DNA from: Poa pratensis | Taxonomy: Eukaryota; Streptophyta; Magnoliopsida; Poales; Poaceae | NCBI GenBank assembly: GCA_947311845.1 | Contig: CAMZMU010000111.1 | Location: 20,531,528 to 20,595,527 of the forward strand | Direction of reading: 5' to 3' | Length of the DNA: 64,000 nt | Shown here: positions 35,346-45,932 of the stretch, in pieces | Layout of the letters: each line of letters begins with the position of its first letter | Position numbering within the stretch: the first letter of the stretch is position 1 | Made by a program: the position numbers and the translations under genes | The notes under the pieces: model-generated | The model's database searches: none | What the model was told of the DNA's origin: nothing | What the model saw: the letters and a program-made list of their open reading frames with translations, nothing else

Positions 35346-36733
35346 GAGTTAATTGCACTGGGGGTCACACGTCTCGTCAAGTGCATGCATTTTAGTCACA
35401 CATCTGGATAACGGGATTTTTTGGTCTCACATCTCGACAAGTGCGTGCACTTTGGTCACAAACGGGCCACGTCATCCCGTTCTGGACAGAAATTTTTCAA
35501 AAAAAACCCGTGTTATATTCTGAGGGTCAATATTACAAATATTCATGGACTGAAATGATTTTCGGAAAATAAAATAAAGGGGTGATGTCACGCTGACGTC
35601 AGCACTCAGTAATGGATCTTCCTCCACCAGAAAACCGTCGCCGGCGGCGCCCCCTTCTTCATCTCCACCGACGGCGCCCCCGAGTACTGCAGTACTTCTT
35701 CCGCAGATCGATCCAGCCAGAGCCAGGAGGGAACCGCAAGGGTATGTACCTATCTACGGCATCGCCGGAGATCGAAACAGGGGCGGAAATTTTGATTTTT
35801 TTGTTGGCAATTTCTCCTCCCTGCGAATTGTTCCTGGATCCCCCATCTGCCCCTCCTCTTGTTTGGTTGGTCTTCTTTGATTTGATCTGGTGGCCGCGTC
35901 CCTGGATTCCGAGCGGATCGAGCGCCATTCTTCCGCCGGCGCAGGGGAGTCGCGGTTCCACTTCCGCCTTCCGGATTTGGGCTTGGAGCGGCCAGGCTCC
36001 GGCTCCTGGATTTGATTTGGGGTTCAGGGAATTGTTTCCTCCGTCTAGATACGTGGCCGCCAGATGCTACCCCGACCAACCGCCGCCGGCCGCCGTCGCC
36101 TACATGGAGGCGGCCGAGATCCTGGCGCTCCACGGCGGCAGCTTCTCCGGCCCGTCGACGCCGCTCGCCTCCATCGAGTACCTCGAGCCCGCGGCAAGGG
36201 CCGCCCTGTACAGGCTCCGTGCCTCCCGCAAGGCCGCGTCGGACGCTTGCGCGTACACCGGGTGGTGCCGCGGCCACCTCTCGCTGGCACGCGCCATGGT
36301 CGACGGCATTTTCCCGCTACTTCACGCCAGCCTTCTAGTCCGACCCGGAGCTCGGCGCGCGGGTCTTCGCGGGGCGGCACCGACCAATTTTTCTACGAGC
36401 TGGCGCGCGTGCACTCACGACGGGGACGGCGGGGGAGGTGGGAGGAGAACGCCTGCCTCCGTTCGTGCTCATCTTCGCCGGTGAGGGCGGAGGCCGGCGG
36501 CGCTGCTCGTGTCTGCTCGGAACGAAGCTGGCAGCCGATTTTGCAATAGGGCCCCCGTAATATAACACGAGGGGGTTTTCTGAAAATTGTCAGTCTAAAA
36601 CGGGATGACGTGGCCTGTTTGTGACCTGCGTGTACCCAATTGTCGAGATGTGTGACCAAAAACTCCCGTTATCCAGATGTGTGACCAAAGTGCACGCACT
36701 TGACGAGATGTGTGACCCCAGTGCAATTAACTC
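35346..36733. mobile_element. Pack-MULE-like element carrying captured gene sequence
   Basis: A 1388-bp element with terminal inverted repeats of about 190 bp (gagttaattgcactgggggt on the left and its near-exact inverse ending at 36733). It has a perfect 9-bp duplication, tgcagagag (35337-35345 and 36734-36742), the Mutator hallmark. Between the arms, 35550-36545 is GC-rich and gene-like rather than transposase-like. It encodes no transposase, so it is non-autonomous. Confidence 0.88.
35612..36484 (+). pseudogene. Captured host-gene fragment inside the Pack-MULE-like element
   Basis: A single 290-aa frame runs through this segment, but it reads across what looks like an intron: a ggtatgtacc donor at about 35740, a T-rich interior, and a possible ag acceptor before 'atacgtggccgccagatgct' at about 36048. 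The second exon-like part (about 36050-36320) has protein-like codon character, with AEILALHGGSFSGPSTPLAS and RASRKAASDACAYTGWCRGH. After about 36320 the likely frame changes more than once. I do not recognise the parent gene. The retained intron-like segment suggests capture from DNA rather than mRNA. Confidence 0.5.
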
Positions 36734-36861
36734 TGCAGAGAGACACCACCCTGACCATCACTGGCTTGAAGCCATGTGTGTTGGTTGGTGATTAATGTAC
36801 TTCTGCTCGCGGCGGCGATGCATGTACTTGTGCTCGAGACAGAGCTTATACTGACCGAGGG

Positions 36862-36886
36862 CCCCCCCCCCCCCCCCCCCCCCCCC
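36862..36886 (+). repeat. Homopolymer of 25 C
   Basis: An uninterrupted run of 25 C follows 'accgaggg' and precedes 'gcggtttgg'. Its true length is uncertain, because such runs are prone to both slippage and assembly error. Confidence 0.9.
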
Positions 36887-37108
36887 GCGGTTTGGACCAA
36901 GTTGTGAACAATGTTTTAGCTCCGGTAATTTCTTTCAAGCTCCGCTACTATTTCGGACCTACGCCTTTTCCTGCTGATGTTAGAGAGACACTAGCAATTG
37001 AGCTTGCGCTCATAGCTCACTAATGCCAATTTAAGGACGCTGCCGGGTGAAGCAAATATGATATGTTTACTATAATGCTCAATTACTAGGGTTAATTTGG
37101 AACGAGAA

Positions 37109-37381
37109 GACTAGTCATAGTGGGAAGTATCATACACTAGTATCATGCATATGATACTAGTCTATGTTACTACATTTATAGTGGGTAGTAACATATGTGT
37201 GGTATCATATAATCATTCATTTATTAGGCTATAGACTCATCTTGTCTCGAAATCCATTATGTTACGGTATCTACCTATGATACCACCATCATCTCTCTCC
37301 TTATTAATTGCAGTGACACGTCAGTTTTTTGTCAACATGGCATGCATGATACTACCTATGATACTCCCACTATGGCTAGTC
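37109..37381. mobile_element. MITE with gactagtcatagtggga termini
   Basis: A 273-bp element with inverted ends gactagtcatagtgggaagta and, inverse of the right end, gactagccatagtgggagta. It is flanked by gaa on both sides (37106-37108 and 37382-37384). The ends resemble those of the MITE at 9467-9733 (ggctag-cca-aatg/gtggg design), which suggests related families. No ORF. Confidence 0.7.
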
Positions 37382-37463
37382 GAAGAGAGGTACTCTAGTT
37401 GTGATATATAGGACACCATTAGGTTTAAAGCACCGAGGTGTTCGTAGATCTTGGTATGAAAAT

Positions 37464-37712
37464 TACTCACTTTGTCCCATTTAGGTGGCACACTCTTTTT
37501 TTTTAGGTCTAAGTTTGACCACCTTAATATTGATTAAATGCCATGAAAGTTATACAGTACAAATGAATACATACTCTCTTTATTTACAGGAAGAATTCGT
37601 ACTTGAATAAGGTTCTTATAATATATTTTTATAACAAATGACACACATATTATTGGTCAAATTTGAAACACGAAAAAACGCGGACGCCACATGCATTGGA
37701 ACGGAGTGAGTA
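37464..37712. mobile_element. Stowaway-like MITE, diverged
   Basis: Ends tactcactttgtcccattta and, inverse, tactcactccgttccaatgc lie between TA dinucleotides (37464-37465, 37711-37712). Inner complementarity is weaker than in the other Stowaways. This indicates an older or longer relative. Confidence 0.65.
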
Positions 37713-38400
37713 TTAGACTATTGGTAGTTTTCACCTCCTCAAGGTGCTTTTGGCATGAGCAATAGAGCGCGCGGTTTTCCAGACAATCGCACAGTCACAC
37801 TACATGACACTAGCCGAAAGAACTGTAACACTAGTAAGCTTGAGTAATTAGACATTCCCTACCACTTCTGTTGTACAATTCTGAACTTGTTATTCGTTCA
37901 GTTATAGTACACGGACTATCTTAATCTGTGTCACTTTTTATCTGAAGAGATAATCAAATATCCGAATCGCTGTCGCCATGATACAGTTTAGAACACTGTA
38001 AGTTTCAGGCTCAACGCCTCGGATAACTTGAACCACGTCAATAACAATGCGCGAAACGAACCCTGGAAATTCAACCGTTTCAGAAACTACAGCAAGAATT
38101 TATAGGGCCATCCGCCCAGGGCCTCTATGCATGCACCCGATCTAAAGCTGGAGATCGATCGATTTCGAAACTGCTCTTCGCTATTGGCATCCTTGCATGC
38201 AATGATTGGCCCGATCCGTATCGCCTCCACAGTCCACACTCCACACCACAGTTTCATTATCAACCCGACGGCCGGATCTCTTTTAAGGATACGTCCAAGC
38301 GGACGTATCGGTTTTAAGAAGGAGAGGCCAAGCGGCCGTTTACAACGTGTTTTGACGCATGCGCCAAAAACGCATATCCACCAAAAGAAAACAGAAGGGA

Positions 38401-38973
38401 TCACTCGCTAACACTCCACCTGTCTACGGATCCTAGGCTACCCCTAAACATCCTCGCTGCCCGCCACAGGTCAGCCTCAGCTTCTACCATCCTGATGGCG
38501 GTCGCTGCCGAAGGAGTGTGACCCTCGAAGACCACTCCATTCCTATGCCTCCACAAGCTCCAGCAGATCAAGTTGATCGCCGTCCAAATGTCCTTCTCGT
38601 CGTTACCTCCCGGCGTCTTGGCCGGTAGCCAATTCACTAGACGATCATCATGGTCAGGGACCCAATCCACTCTACCCCACTTGCTCAGTAAGGAGTGCCA
38701 AACCTCTCTAGAGAGGACACAACCAAGCAGAAGGTGGTTTATGTCTTCTTCCACTTGGTCGCACAGCGGGCAAGCGGTCGGTCTAGACAGCCCTCTTCGC
38801 CCTAGGCGGTCTGCAGTCCAACATTTGTTCTTCAGCGCTAGCCAGAGGAAGAACTTGCATTTGTTTGGAGCACGGGAGCTCCAAACATGTTGTGCCCCAG
38901 CCAACCCGATCTTGCCCTCAAAGAGTCCTCTGTAAGCCGAGCGAGCTGAATACTTGCGGTGACTCTCCCAGCT
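38401..38973 (-). pseudogene. LINE zinc-binding RT C-terminal domain, 3' half
   Basis: Continues the LINE ORF2 on the 3' side of the Cassandra insertion: VWSSRAPNKCKFFLWLALKN, CPLCDQVEEDINHLLLGC and ICWSLWRHRNGVVFEGH, ending VDRWSVSE. The other half of the same domain is at 39703-40007. The two halves join seamlessly if the TRIM and one copy of its 5-bp duplication are ignored. Confidence 0.9.
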
Positions 38974-39702
38974 TGTAACACCCCGGCCACCCCCGAGCCG
39001 GGCCTGTCACCCCTGGCAGCTCGCTAGGATCTCCAGACTGGCCCCACAGATCAATACTAGTCTTTTCTGCGCACTTTGTCCTCACTCGTGCGCACCCGGG
39101 AACGAGTTCCCGGTCGGTCACCCATCCTTGGAGTGCTCCGGGCCAAGCACGCTTAATCTAGGAGTTCTTTCCAGATGAGCTTCCGGAAAAGAAGTTGCAA
39201 CTTATTGATATGAGTATTCTATCAATCCTGTTAAGCCCTGAGCCAGGATCTCACATCCTTCCCCCCTTAGAAGACCGACGCCCTCGTCGGTCAGCCCCCA
39301 GTCCAGGAACTTCCCCTCTTGGTACACGTCTGTGCGTCCAGTGCCGGCACATGCTCCACATGTCCGCGCCCCTGACCCGCACACGCCCGTGTTGCCGCGA
39401 AGGTCGGCTCTGATACCAAATTGTAACACCCGGCCATCCCCGGGCCGGGCCTGTCACCCCTGGCAGCTCGCTAGGATCTCCAGACTGGCCCCACAGATCA
39501 ATACTAGTCTTTTCTGCGCACTTTGTCCTCACTCGTGCGCACCCGGGAACGAGTTCCCGGTCGGTCACCCATCCTTGGAGTGCTCCGGGCCAAGCACGCT
39601 TAACCTCGGAGTTCTTTCCAAATGAGCTTCCGGAAAAGAAGTTGCAACTTATTGATATGAGTATTCTATCAATCCTGTTAAGCCCTGAGCCAGGATCTCA
39701 CA
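38974..39702 (-). mobile_element. Cassandra TRIM retrotransposon (5S-bearing LTRs)
   Basis: Two near-identical direct LTRs, 38974-39255 and 39422-39702, begin TGTAACACC and end ATCTCACA. They enclose only 166 bp. On the minus strand the order is LTR, the initiator-tRNA-Met primer binding site tggtatcagagcc (39406-39418), a short spacer, a purine tract aaggggggaagga (39256-39268), then LTR. The 5-bp duplication cagct flanks the element (38969-38973, 39703-39707). A length of 729 bp, no coding capacity, and 5S rRNA-like sequence in each LTR identify the Cassandra family. It must be mobilised by another element's proteins. The paralogous LINE (about 27015) shows the unoccupied site. Confidence 0.95.
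39100..39180 (-). repeat. 5S rRNA-like segment in Cassandra LTR 1
   Basis: On the minus strand, TTAAGCGTGCTTGGCC (39141-39156) and GGATGGGTGACC (39116-39127) match the A-box and C-box parts of plant 5S rRNA in correct order. The second LTR has the same at 39588-39603 and 39563-39574. The 5' third of 5S is poorly conserved. These are internal promoter remnants of Cassandra, not a 5S gene. Confidence 0.85.
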
Positions 39703-39907
39703 CAGCTCCACCTGAATTCATCCACGACCCCATCTGTCAGGGCGAACCCTGTCACTCTGTCAGCCAAGGACAACAACTCGCGAATCGCTCGCGCGTCCAG
39801 GTCAGGCGAGACGTCGTCCAACCATCCACCTGCGAGCCCATCTCTGACTCGTCGGGAGCACCGCGCGGCCTTCGGCACTTTCATGAAGAGGTTCGGAGCC
39901 AGCTCCT

Positions 39908-41863
39908 TCACACGCCCACCGGGCAGCCACCTGTCTGTCCAGAAAAAGGTGGAGGCACCGTCGCCCACAACTGAAATGGTGGCTGCCTCAAACAACTGAT
40001 GTACCACGCGGGGGACTTGGATGTTGAACTCACTCCAGGGCTGGAGTTGTCTGTCCTACTAAGCCAAAGCCACCTAGCCCTGAGAGCTCGGTTCATCTGT
40101 CGCAGGTTGGGAATCCCAAGACCCCCCAAGTGCTTGGGCATGCAAACCCTCTCCCACGCCACATGGCAGTGACCTCCACGGGCGTCCTTGCGCCCAACCC
40201 AGAGAAAGCTGCAGATGATCTTCTCAATCGCCACCAGGGTCTTCACAGACAGGTCAAGAGACATCATAGCGAAGATAGATATCGCAGAGAGGGTGGTCTT
40301 AACAAGCTCAAGACGTCCTCCACGGTTGAGCAGCCCGGCACGCCACCTAGGAAGATGGCTGGCCACACTATCCACCAGATACTGGAGCTGAGCGGGCGTC
40401 AGCTTCCTAAGGGAGAGCGGTAGCCCCAGGTAGCGCAGCGGGAACGGCAGCAACAGACAGTGTAACTCTCGAGCTACCAACGCCGCCTCGGTCTCTCTAC
40501 AACGGATCAGATGCGCCGAGCACTTTTCAAGGTTCGCCCTCAGCCCGGACACCAAGCCAAAGTCATCGAGTAGCTGAGCGACAACCCTGAGGTCCCTCTC
40601 AAGGGGGCGGAGGAAGGTCACCACGTCATCAGCATAGATCGACGTGCGGTGCCTAAGACCCGTGTCAGCCAGAGGCGACAACAATCCACAGGCCGTAGCC
40701 CTCTGAATCAACAGATGCATGACTTCCATGATCAAAATGAACAGTTGAGGCGAGAGCGGGTCTCCCTGCCTCAATCCACGTCTGTTGAAAATCTTTCCAC
40801 CAGGATGACCATTGAGTAGCACCCTAGTGGAAGCTGACGAGAGAAGGGCACAGATGGTTGCGAGCAGAAGATCACCGAACCCCATCTTCCTCAACACCTC
40901 CAGGAGGAAGGCCCAACTGACCGTATGAAATGCCTTTGTAATGTCAAGCTTCAGGAGGACGGCTGGAATGTTCGAGCTATGAAGCTTGCGCGCCGTACAC
41001 TGAACCATCATGAAATTATCATGTAGGCACCGTCCACGCACAAAGGCACTCTGGTGCGCCCCCACCAGTTGTGGAATGGAGGGGGCCACCCTGCAGGCCA
41101 CCACCTTTGCCACTAGCTAGGCGAACCCATGAATCAAGCTGATAGGGCGGAAATCTCGAACTTCCTCCGCACCCACTTTCTTGGGCAACAAGGTGATCAA
41201 CGCCTGGTTGACCGAGCTAAATCCACGGGCGTCACGCCGAGACAAGGAGTTGAACGCCTCCATGACATCCCCTTTGATGATTCCCTAACAAGCCACATAG
41301 AATCTGTTGGAGAACCCATCCGGCCCCGGGCATTTGTCAAGCGGCATGCTCCTAATGGCGTTCCACACCTCCTCCTCCGAGAAGGCTATCTCTAAGTGGG
41401 AGAGATCAACAGTGGGCAGCTGCGGGTAGTCTAAGTCGAAGGAGAAAGGCCGGTCAACCTCCGTTCCGACGAGATCGTCAAAGAAATCATCCACGGCCTC
41501 AGCCTTATCCACATGCTCAGTCTTCCTAACTCCATCGACCATGAGGTGGCCAATGAAGTTCTGACGCCGTCTATGGCTTGCATGCATGCGAAAGAACCTC
41601 GTGCAGGCATCGCCCTCCCGCAGCCATAGTACCCTCGCTCGCTGTCTCGCCATGGAGCGCTCAAGAGATGCCAGCCCAAGCAGCTTCCCTTTTAGGGCCT
41701 TCCTAAGCCCCCTCTCTGCCGGTGAGAGGGGTCGGGTCTCCATGGCCACGTCTAGCCGCAGGATTACCTCATTGGCTAGCAGAATCTGCATTTTGATGTT
41801 GCCAATGAATTTGCTACTCCACCTTGCCAGGCTCTTTGCCGTGGCTCGAAGCTTGAGATCCAA
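39908..41863 (-). pseudogene. LINE reverse transcriptase, broken by stops
   Basis: The linker and fingers lie at 41285-41863 (ARVLWLREGDACTRFFRMHA, MPLDKCPGPDGF). After two in-frame stops (41285-41287 and near 41116), the palm and thumb continue at 39908-41113. Motifs are KLDITKAFHTVSW, GLRQGDPLSPQLFILIMEV, the catalytic YADD in TSIYADDVVTFL, and LRYLGLPLSL. All catalytic residues seen are intact, so inactivation is by nonsense codons and the nested TRIM rather than by active-site loss. Confidence 0.9.
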
Positions 41864-41887
41864 CCTCTTGAAGGGGTTGATCTCCGG

Positions 41888-42421
41888 TTACACTGACGAC
41901 CAAGCCTCCTGAACTACCTCCAGAAATCCCTCCGCCTTCGTCCAGAAAGACTGAAATTGGAATCTACGCCCCATCTGCAGATCTGGGGCTAGGCTCAGCA
42001 CCAAAGGGCAGTGGTCAGAAGGTCCTGAGGAGTTTGCCGAAAGAAAGGCGTCTAGAAAGCGCTCCTCCCAATCCACGGTCGAAAAGACCCTATCCAGCTT
42101 CTCCATAGTTGGTTGCTGACGCTCATTGGACCAAGTGAATCTTCGTCCATTTAGGTAGATTTCTTTCAATTCCAACAACGACAGAGTACGCCGAAATCTG
42201 CCCATCATCGCACGGTGAAGGACACCATGGTTCTTGTCCTCCGGGTCAATGATGAGATTGAAATCTCCTGCAACCATCCACGGCCCTGCATGCAGGTCCC
42301 GTATATCGCGAAGCTCTTGAAGGAAGGCATGCTTCGTACCCACGCCCTGAGGGCCATAGACTCCGGTGAACCACCACGCCTGGTCCCCTCCAATCGAGAT
42401 GCTAGCAGTGAGCGCATCAGT
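41888..42421 (-). pseudogene. LINE endonuclease (EEP) domain, N-truncated
   Basis: Apurinic-endonuclease-like domain of the LINE ORF2. The first motif is missing because the element is truncated at 42421. Retained motifs are GVYGPQG, WMVAGDFNLIIDPEDK, FTWSNERQQPTMEKLDRVF and the C-terminal SDHCPLVLSL. The frame ends in a TAA at about 41888-41890 and continues in the same sense as the RT linker region. Confidence 0.85.
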
Positions 42422-42435
42422 ACGGCCGGATCTCT

Positions 42436-43108
42436 CAACAGGGCACGCTGCACGGCTATGGAGGGACACACGAGCGCCACTCTCGGTTTCCCTTTTCGAT
42501 CGGTGTCGAGCTTTACCGCCGATCGATCGAGCTGTTCCAACAAGCTGCACTGCACACCGGTAAACTCTGCAAGCAGACCGCCGCATTGAAAGGCAGAGAC
42601 GATCCATGTAGCTCTCACTTGTGCAGTGGTAGTGTACGGCGATAGGCAGCGCATGCAGATCGCAGGGTGAAAATTGTGTGCGATCACCATGTCAGTTCTT
42701 GCGAGAGGAACCCTCGAGCTCGCGGTGAAAACCGAACTTTCGAACCAAACCGTGGGAGAAGCGTTGCTCGAAGATGAAACATGTGGACCGGGCGGTACTG
42801 TTTCGATGCGATGATCCAAGCTGAATCTCTTTGGAGTTTGAAACCGGGCTGCTTGCTTTCATGCTTTGTGCTAATCCAGCCGTGCTTTTTGACCCCACAG
42901 ACATGAGACATGCATGCCGTATTGGCACGCCATGGGATATGGCGACTTCTTTTCTGCAAAGATGGGAGTACGAGTAGTGTTTGTAGATCCCTAGAGAATT
43001 CTCTAGAGTAGAGATTCTTTCGCAAAGACGAGCGGTAAAGATGAGGAAAGCGACTGGCTTCGCGTGGAAGTCGCCAAGCCGTTGCTATATGGGCCCCGAA
43101 TGACGGCT
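42436..43108. other. Flank of the LINE, not LINE sequence; unclassified
   Basis: This lies outside the 14-bp LINE duplication, so the 204-aa minus frame across 42205-42819 is part LINE, part flank. Rejoined conceptually, this flank was once continuous with the sequence left of 38268. On both sides the duplication is read as RDPAV in an open minus-strand frame. No domain is recognisable in the flank. Confidence 0.5.
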
Positions 43109-43110
43109 CT

Positions 43111-44130
43111 TTTTTTTTTGACATTTTAACAGAAATCTATTAAACTGACCCAGCTACAGCGCTATCCAACATAGTGGCATTACACCTGGGAGAAAAAACA
43201 TCCCAGCAGGAGTCCTCGGACTCAGAAATTGCTCCCAGCTTAGCAAGCTCAAGGGCAGCAAAGGTACACAAGAGAACAGCAAGAACAACAAGCACAGCGC
43301 AGAACTCACCGCCGACACCATTGCCGGCGAAGCAGGCAGGCCACCACCAAGCCCAGAAAGAGGGACACCTCCATGTCAGTCGCCGGATCCAAGCACGTTG
43401 AAAGATCACGGCCATGGCGCTCCCAACTTCCGGTTCAGCGCGAGTCGCCGGAGAACCGACGAAACCGCACCGACCCTGGCACCGAGCCTCCATATCTGCA
43501 CAGGACTGCTGCCGCCTGTCCCCAAGAAACCCAACCTCTGCATCGCTAGTGGGGAGCACGACGGCAGCACAACAAGGGGGCAGAGGAGGAAGGTACTCAC
43601 AAAGCCAAGACGACGCTGCCACCGCGCCGTCCAGCCAGAAGCCGCAGGACTCGTCGCCGGCGCCAGAGCACACGCCAGCAACGCAGAAGAGAAGTCCCGG
43701 CACAAAATCCACTGCTATTGGCCTCGCCCCCGCCTCTCCGCCAACAGCCTGGAAGACCAAGCTCGCCGCCACACACGCCGGCCGAGCAAACCCTAACCTC
43801 ACCATCCAAAGCAGATGGCAGGAATCTACTGCCGAGAGCTCACCCGCGCCATCCCAAGGAACAACGCCAAGAGAAGGAGAGAGCTCCGGCAAAGAAAGCA
43901 AAAACGCCGCCGCCACCACCTCCGGAGCGCCGACGCCACGCACATCTAGCACACACCTTTGTACACGCCGAGATCGAAGATCCCGGGTTCCCCCACCCTC
44001 CCGCCGCCGGAGCGGCCGCCGGAGAGGGGAGGAACCCGAGGCTTCGCCGGCGGACGGTGGCTGCAAACGAGTCGCCTCCCTTTCTCCACTCGGGAACTGT
44101 AGCGAAGGGGAAAGATGAGATAGCTAGGTT
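43111..44130 (-). mobile_element. GC-rich non-autonomous LINE-like retroposon, minus strand
   Basis: A T-run at 43110-43119, followed by 'gacattttaacagaaatc', marks a poly-A tail read on the minus strand. The body is GC-rich, like the retroposon at 10782-12450. The long minus frame 43140-44066 (308 aa) and overlapping plus frames show no RT, endonuclease or other domain, and I do not call them genes. The right edge (5' end) is approximate because no target duplication was found. Confidence 0.5.
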
Positions 44131-44719
44131 CCACCGCGACGTTGGTTAGATCAGTAGTTGAGTACTTGGAACGTGCCAATCTGCGTTTCTTTTGAATTCA
44201 GGAGCTCCTCCGTGGCTCCGTGCCAATCTGACTATGGCATTAAAGCATTTACCATAGGTGATGTAAAATAGCACTTCAATAACTGCTTGATGTAAATTTT
44301 ACATAACCAAAAACGTAGTTTTTAGATCAACCAAAAGGTCCAACTCTAACAGTTGATGTATTATAGGACACGAATTGCCCAGTATGTGATTTATAATAGC
44401 GCAGCCGCGCGGCAGCCTCTACACAAAAAATGTATACAAACAGAACACTCATATGGAATCAACTGAAAACAAACATGGTAAAATAACAATAAAAAGTCAA
44501 CAACACACAATATTATTACATGATTCACCAAGTTCATAGCATCAAACAAAAGAACACAGTTGAGCCCACATTACTGCTATAAAGTTCATCCATAAGACGA
44601 TCTGGCGTTATTGTTGCCCATGACATTTTCACCACTTCTCCATGAGATCTTTTTGAACATCAGTGTGAGTATCGACATCTCTAATTTCTTGATAAATCTG
44701 TAGAAAGCATTCCATTCGG

Positions 44720-45574
44720 TTTGGATTTCTAACTGGCCGCACCACTTGTCTCATGAGATCGAACGTGTTGTAGCCCAAATTTTATCCACACTTGTTCGTA
44801 ATGATAATGTTATGGAAGATCACGCGGGCTGTCATGATATACCAAAGGATCTCTTGATCCAAAAACCTAGCCGAACCTCACACAATAGCAAATTGGGATC
44901 GCAAAAATGGCAAAAGCCCTCTCCACATATTTTCTAGCAGCCGCTAAAATACAATTCTTTCTTACCTTGATGGCACCCTTCTTGTGTCTTTTGAATTGTC
45001 CATGTCATGATGCCGGGCAATTTTTCCACCTCTAGTGTATACAATCAATGGAGGCAAGCATACCTGGAAACCCTTGATATTTGTTTATCTCCGATAACCT
45101 CTGAGTATCTTGAGCATTGGGTGCTCTCAAATATTCTTCCCCAAACACTTGTAGCACCGCCTTTGCAAATGCTTTGACAAAGAAGATTGAAGTGCTTTCT
45201 CCCATTTCCAAGTAATAATCAACTAAATCTGCTGGAACACCATATGCCATCATGCGCCATGCGGCCGTGAGTCTGTGACCTTTTGTTCCGTTATGGCCAA
45301 GTATACCGGCAACATTCCTCTTCTGTTGGAATGATCGATCATGTTGCTACAAAGAATTGCAAATGTGAAGAAACAAACTCATAGACATTCTAAACCGGTG
45401 GCGAAAGTACCTCTGCGGATAGACGGGATTTGGAACAAAATAGTTCCTCAATCTGTCGTGAGACTCTAGCCGTTCTTTCCATAAGAACTCGCAGGCAAAC
45501 ACGCATCTGGCATGTTTAGGCATGGTGTTCTTGTGCAGCATCACTAGCGTACCAGTGTCCTCCTTCTTGGCCAA
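44720..45574 (-). pseudogene. PIF/Harbinger transposase pseudogene (HARBI1-like)
   Basis: A DDE nuclease of the Harbinger type, here in pieces. The N-terminal part at 45347-45574 contains YFRHRFRMSMSLFLHICNSL. The next part at 45032-45253 contains YGVPADLVDYYLEMGEST, FGEEYLRAPNAQDTQRL and GFPGMLASIDCIH, whose D is the first catalytic acidic residue. A nonsense codon follows IDCIH immediately. The continuation (HGQF-like sequence at about 44960-45010 and beyond) has more stops. The region near 44975 has a GTAAG that could be an intron donor. No intact frame exists. Confidence 0.82.
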
Positions 45575-45909
45575 ATCAAATAATACATCGGGGATTCATC
45601 GTAGTCATACGAACTCATCTACAAAACCATAAAAATAAATCAATTAACTAGTTCATTAAAAAACCAAAAAGGATAACTAGTTCATTAGTAAACAAAAAAG
45701 GAAAAAGGAACTAGGTAAAGACCTTACCTTAGCCGCCGACGTAGAATTGAATCGACGGGGGCTTCGACGGGCGTCATGATGGCCGCCGCCGGCGACATGG
45801 TCGCGTCGATTGCCGGTTGATGACGAGATTGAGACGGAGGAGGCGCAGCGATGGTCAGGGACAGTGAGATTAAGACGACGGAGATGCGCCGGCTAAAAGC
45901 TGGTTGATT

Positions 45910-45932
45910 GGGGGGGGGGGGGGGGGGGGGGG
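45910..45932 (+). repeat. Homopolymer of 23 G
   Basis: An uninterrupted G run inside the Harbinger leader. On the minus strand it is poly-C, and it inflates overlapping Gly/Pro-rich frames that are not genes. Confidence 0.9.

Larger units (their letters stand above)
38282..42421 (-). mobile_element. LINE, 4.1 kb, 5'-truncated, with a Cassandra TRIM nested inside
   Basis: Minus-strand LINE of the plant L1 clade. It is flanked by a 14-bp duplication, acggccggatctct (38268-38281 and 42422-42435). From its 5' end it encodes an endonuclease part (GVYGPQG, GDFNLI, SDHCPL), a reverse transcriptase (KCPGPDGF, RRGLRQGDPLSPQLF, YADD) and the zinc-binding C-terminus, interrupted by the TRIM at 38974-39702. 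In-frame stops near 41888, 41285 and 41114, plus the TRIM, disable it. The 3' part matches the LINE at 26344-27784 closely. Confidence 0.92.

Noticed and set aside
39100..39640. Two 5S rRNA-like segments taken as rRNA genes
   Set aside because: Only the promoter-box part of 5S is conserved, and both copies sit at identical places in the LTRs of a Cassandra element.
42205..42819. LINE endonuclease frame of 204 codons
   Set aside because: The 14-bp target duplication ends at 42435, so most of this frame is flanking DNA fused to LINE sequence by chance.
43140..44066. 308-codon open frame on the minus strand
   Set aside because: It lies in a GC-rich LINE-like retroposon with a poly-A tail and overlaps long frames on the other strand. 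It has no recognisable domain, and its length is explained by few AT-rich stop codons.
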